A stretch of 64,000 nt of DNA from Caldalkalibacillus uzonensis (GTDB taxonomy: Bacteria; Bacillota; Bacilli; Caldalkalibacillales; Caldalkalibacillaceae), in NCBI RefSeq assembly GCF_030814135.1, contig NZ_JAUSUQ010000008.1, forward strand, positions 88,014-152,013, read 5' to 3'. Both the position numbers and the translations under genes were made by a program. The notes under the pieces are model-generated. The model made no database searches, had not been told where the DNA came from, and worked only from the letters and a program-made list of their open reading frames with translations. Of the stretch, positions 62,643-64,000 are shown piece by piece (position 1 is the first letter of the stretch; the number at the start of each line of letters is the position of its first letter).

Positions 62643-63395
62643 ATGCAGCGTTACTTTTTGCCACCTGAACAGATCACTCAAAACCAGTGTATGATTACCG
62701 GGCAAGACGCCCACCATGTGCTGCGCGTCATGCGTTTGTCCCCTGGAGACCGGGTGATCTGCTGCGATGGGTGCGGTCGCACCGTTGTGGCCGAATTGAC
62801 CCGTTTGGACACTCATGCGGTGTATGGTGACATTGTTCAGGAACTGAATGAAAAGCGGGAATTGCCTGTTCAGGTGACGATTGCCCAAGGGCTGCCCAAA
62901 GGAGACAAGATGGAATGGGTTTTGCAGAAAGGGACTGAACTGGGCGCTGCCCGCTTTGTTCCGTTTGTGTCCGAACGCACCATTGTGAAATATGATCAGA
63001 AAAAAGCCGTGAAGAAAAGGGAACGGTGGCAAAGGATCATTAAAGAAGCGGCTGAGCAGTCTAACAGACAATATTTGCCCCAGCTCAGTCCGATTATCAC
63101 TATAGATAAGCTGGCCCGTCTGAAGGCAGATGTGAAACTTGTGGCTGATGAAGAACAAAGCACCAAACCTCCATTACCTTCCACTTTTGTGCAAGCTTTG
63201 GACCACCTACAGGAACAAAAACATCTTGTCGTAGCCATTGGACCTGAAGGCGGCTTTTCCAGGGATGAAATTAACTTTTTAAAACAATACGGGTTTACGC
63301 CTATTTCTCTGGGCCGGAGAATATTACGGACGGAGACCGCCTCACAGTATGTGTTAGCGGCCATTTCTTTTTATTTTGAACAGATGGGAGGTTGA
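62643..63395 (+). CDS. rsmE: 16S rRNA m3U1498 methyltransferase RsmE
   Basis: This SPOUT-class enzyme of about 250 residues methylates U1498 of 16S rRNA. The PUA-like N-terminus has HHVLRVMRLSPGDRVICCDG. The knotted SPOUT domain has AQGLPKGDKMEWVLQKGTELGA, EQSNRQYLPQL, AIGPEGGFSRDEI and LGRRILRTETASQYVLAAI. ATG at 62643 is seven bases from AAGGGG. The gene lies between prmA and mtaB, as usual. Confidence 0.95.
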   Translation: MQRYFLPPEQITQNQCMITGQDAHHVLRVMRLSPGDRVICCDGCGRTVVAELTRLDTHAVYGDIVQELNEKRELPVQVTIAQGLPKGDKMEWVLQKGTELGAARFVPFVSERTIVKYDQKKAVKKRERWQRIIKEAAEQSNRQYLPQLSPIITIDKLARLKADVKLVADEEQSTKPPLPSTFVQALDHLQEQKHLVVAIGPEGGFSRDEINFLKQYGFTPISLGRRILRTETASQYVLAAISFYFEQMGG

Positions 63396-63399
63396 AAAC

Positions 63400-64000
63400 A
63401 TGGCAACGGTTGCATTTCATACCTTGGGCTGCAAAGTGAACTACTATGAAACGGAAGCGATCTGGCAAATATTTAAAGAAGCCGGCTATGAAAAAGTCGA
63501 TTTTGACCAAATGGCCGATGTGTATGTGATTAACACCTGTACAGTGACCAATACGGGAGACAGAAAGTCCCGCCAAGTGATTCGCCGGGCCATCCGCCAA
63601 AATCCCGATGCCGTCATTTGTGTGACTGGCTGCTATGCCCAAACGTCACCCAAAGAAGTGATGGCTATCGAGGGCGTTGATATTGTGATTGGCACACAAG
63701 GCCGTGCCAAGATTATAGACTATATCGAACAGTACCGCCGGGAAAGGGAACCGATCAACGCGGTGGGCAACATTATGAAAACACGAACCTATGAAGAACT
63801 GGATGTGCCCACGTTCAGTGAACGGACCCGTGCTTATCTCAAAATTCAAGAAGGATGCAACAACTTCTGCACCTTCTGTATTATTCCCTGGGCCCGGGGC
63901 TTGTTGCGTTCCCGCAAGCCGGACAACGTGCTTAGCCAGGCCCGCAAGCTGGTGGCTTCCGGTTACAAAGAAATCGTCTTAACCGGCATCCACACAGCCG
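63400..64000 (+). CDS. mtaB: tRNA t6A37 methylthiotransferase MtaB (3' end outside window)
   Basis: The frame is open to the window end (200 codons seen). The N-terminal MTTase domain has HTLGCKVNYYETEA, VINTCTVTNTGDRKSRQ and VTGCYAQTSP, giving the Cys ligands of one Fe-S cluster. The radical SAM motif CNNFCTFCIIPWARG (C-x3-C-x2-C) begins near residue 150. MtaB adds the 2-methylthio group to N6-threonylcarbamoyladenosine at tRNA position 37. The start is four bases after the rsmE stop. Confidence 0.94.
   Translation, partial: MATVAFHTLGCKVNYYETEAIWQIFKEAGYEKVDFDQMADVYVINTCTVTNTGDRKSRQVIRRAIRQNPDAVICVTGCYAQTSPKEVMAIEGVDIVIGTQGRAKIIDYIEQYRREREPINAVGNIMKTRTYEELDVPTFSERTRAYLKIQEGCNNFCTFCIIPWARGLLRSRKPDNVLSQARKLVASGYKEIVLTGIHTA

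Noticed and set aside
1..64000. CRISPR arrays, insertion sequences, prophage genes, tRNA and rRNA genes
   Set aside because: No repeat-spacer arrays, transposase or phage motifs, or cloverleaf/rRNA signatures were seen; sigK is not split by a skin-like element.

Overview
The window looks like chromosome of a low-to-mid GC Bacillaceae relative. It carries intact sporulation genes (sigK, gpr, spoIIP, a YqxA homologue), the Bacillus competence cluster (comER, comEA, comEB, comEC), a class I heat-shock operon with CIRCE, Gram-positive regulatory RNAs (SAM riboswitch, leucyl T-box) and a TnrA/GlnR-type operator. A seven-gene Mrp cation/proton antiporter and a ba3-type low-oxygen cytochrome oxidase fit an alkaliphilic and/or thermophilic lifestyle of the Caldalkalibacillus type; that genus guess is inference. 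There are no rRNA or tRNA genes, insertion sequences, prophages or CRISPR arrays.

Layout. 1-4407: end of mltG, then trmR/yrrM, udk, greA and a class B penicillin-binding protein. 4404-8191 (minus strand): a small membrane protein, a three-gene ba3 oxidase operon (subunits 2A, II and I) behind a predicted Fnr/Crp-activated promoter, and an isolated phosphosulfolactate synthase. 8480-12741: amt, a DUF294 nucleotidyltransferase, a DEDDh exonuclease and glnA in one tight array behind a TnrA/GlnR box. 12803-18159: L,D-transpeptidase, uninterrupted sigK, a LuxR-type regulator that needs a -1 frameshift at an A8 tract, an HD-GYP-like protein, and the divergent mtnE/mtnU pair. 18232-23227: RND efflux operon (fusion protein, pump, TetR) with a perfect TetR-type operator over its promoter. 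23494-25540: lipoprotein cytochrome c and a homoserine dehydrogenase under a SAM-I riboswitch. 25951-31712: mrpABCDEFG.

31973-45955: a small exported protein, then the yqeG-yqeH-aroE-yqeI-nadD-yqeK-rsfS block. A T-box-controlled leuS and azlCD come before comER/comEA/comEB/comEC and yqzM. 46092-47440: an ECF sigma/anti-sigma pair. 47468-64000: holA, rpsT, gpr, spoIIP, yqxA, an unrecognised exported protein, lepA, hemW, hrcA-grpE-dnaK-dnaJ-prmA-rsmE and the start of mtaB. This last part is the standard Bacillus gene order.

Most of the window is conserved core. The parts most worth a second look are: the A8 frameshift regulator next to the HD-GYP-like gene; the Fnr-type box centred at about -41.5 of the oxidase promoter; the nucleotidyltransferase/exonuclease pair between amt and glnA, with an apparent frame disruption at its start; a SAM-controlled homoserine dehydrogenase without a recognisable ACT domain; and a short hydrophobic peptide beside an orphan promoter and Shine-Dalgarno (SD) sequence. 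I cannot claim a wholly new system from sequence alone.
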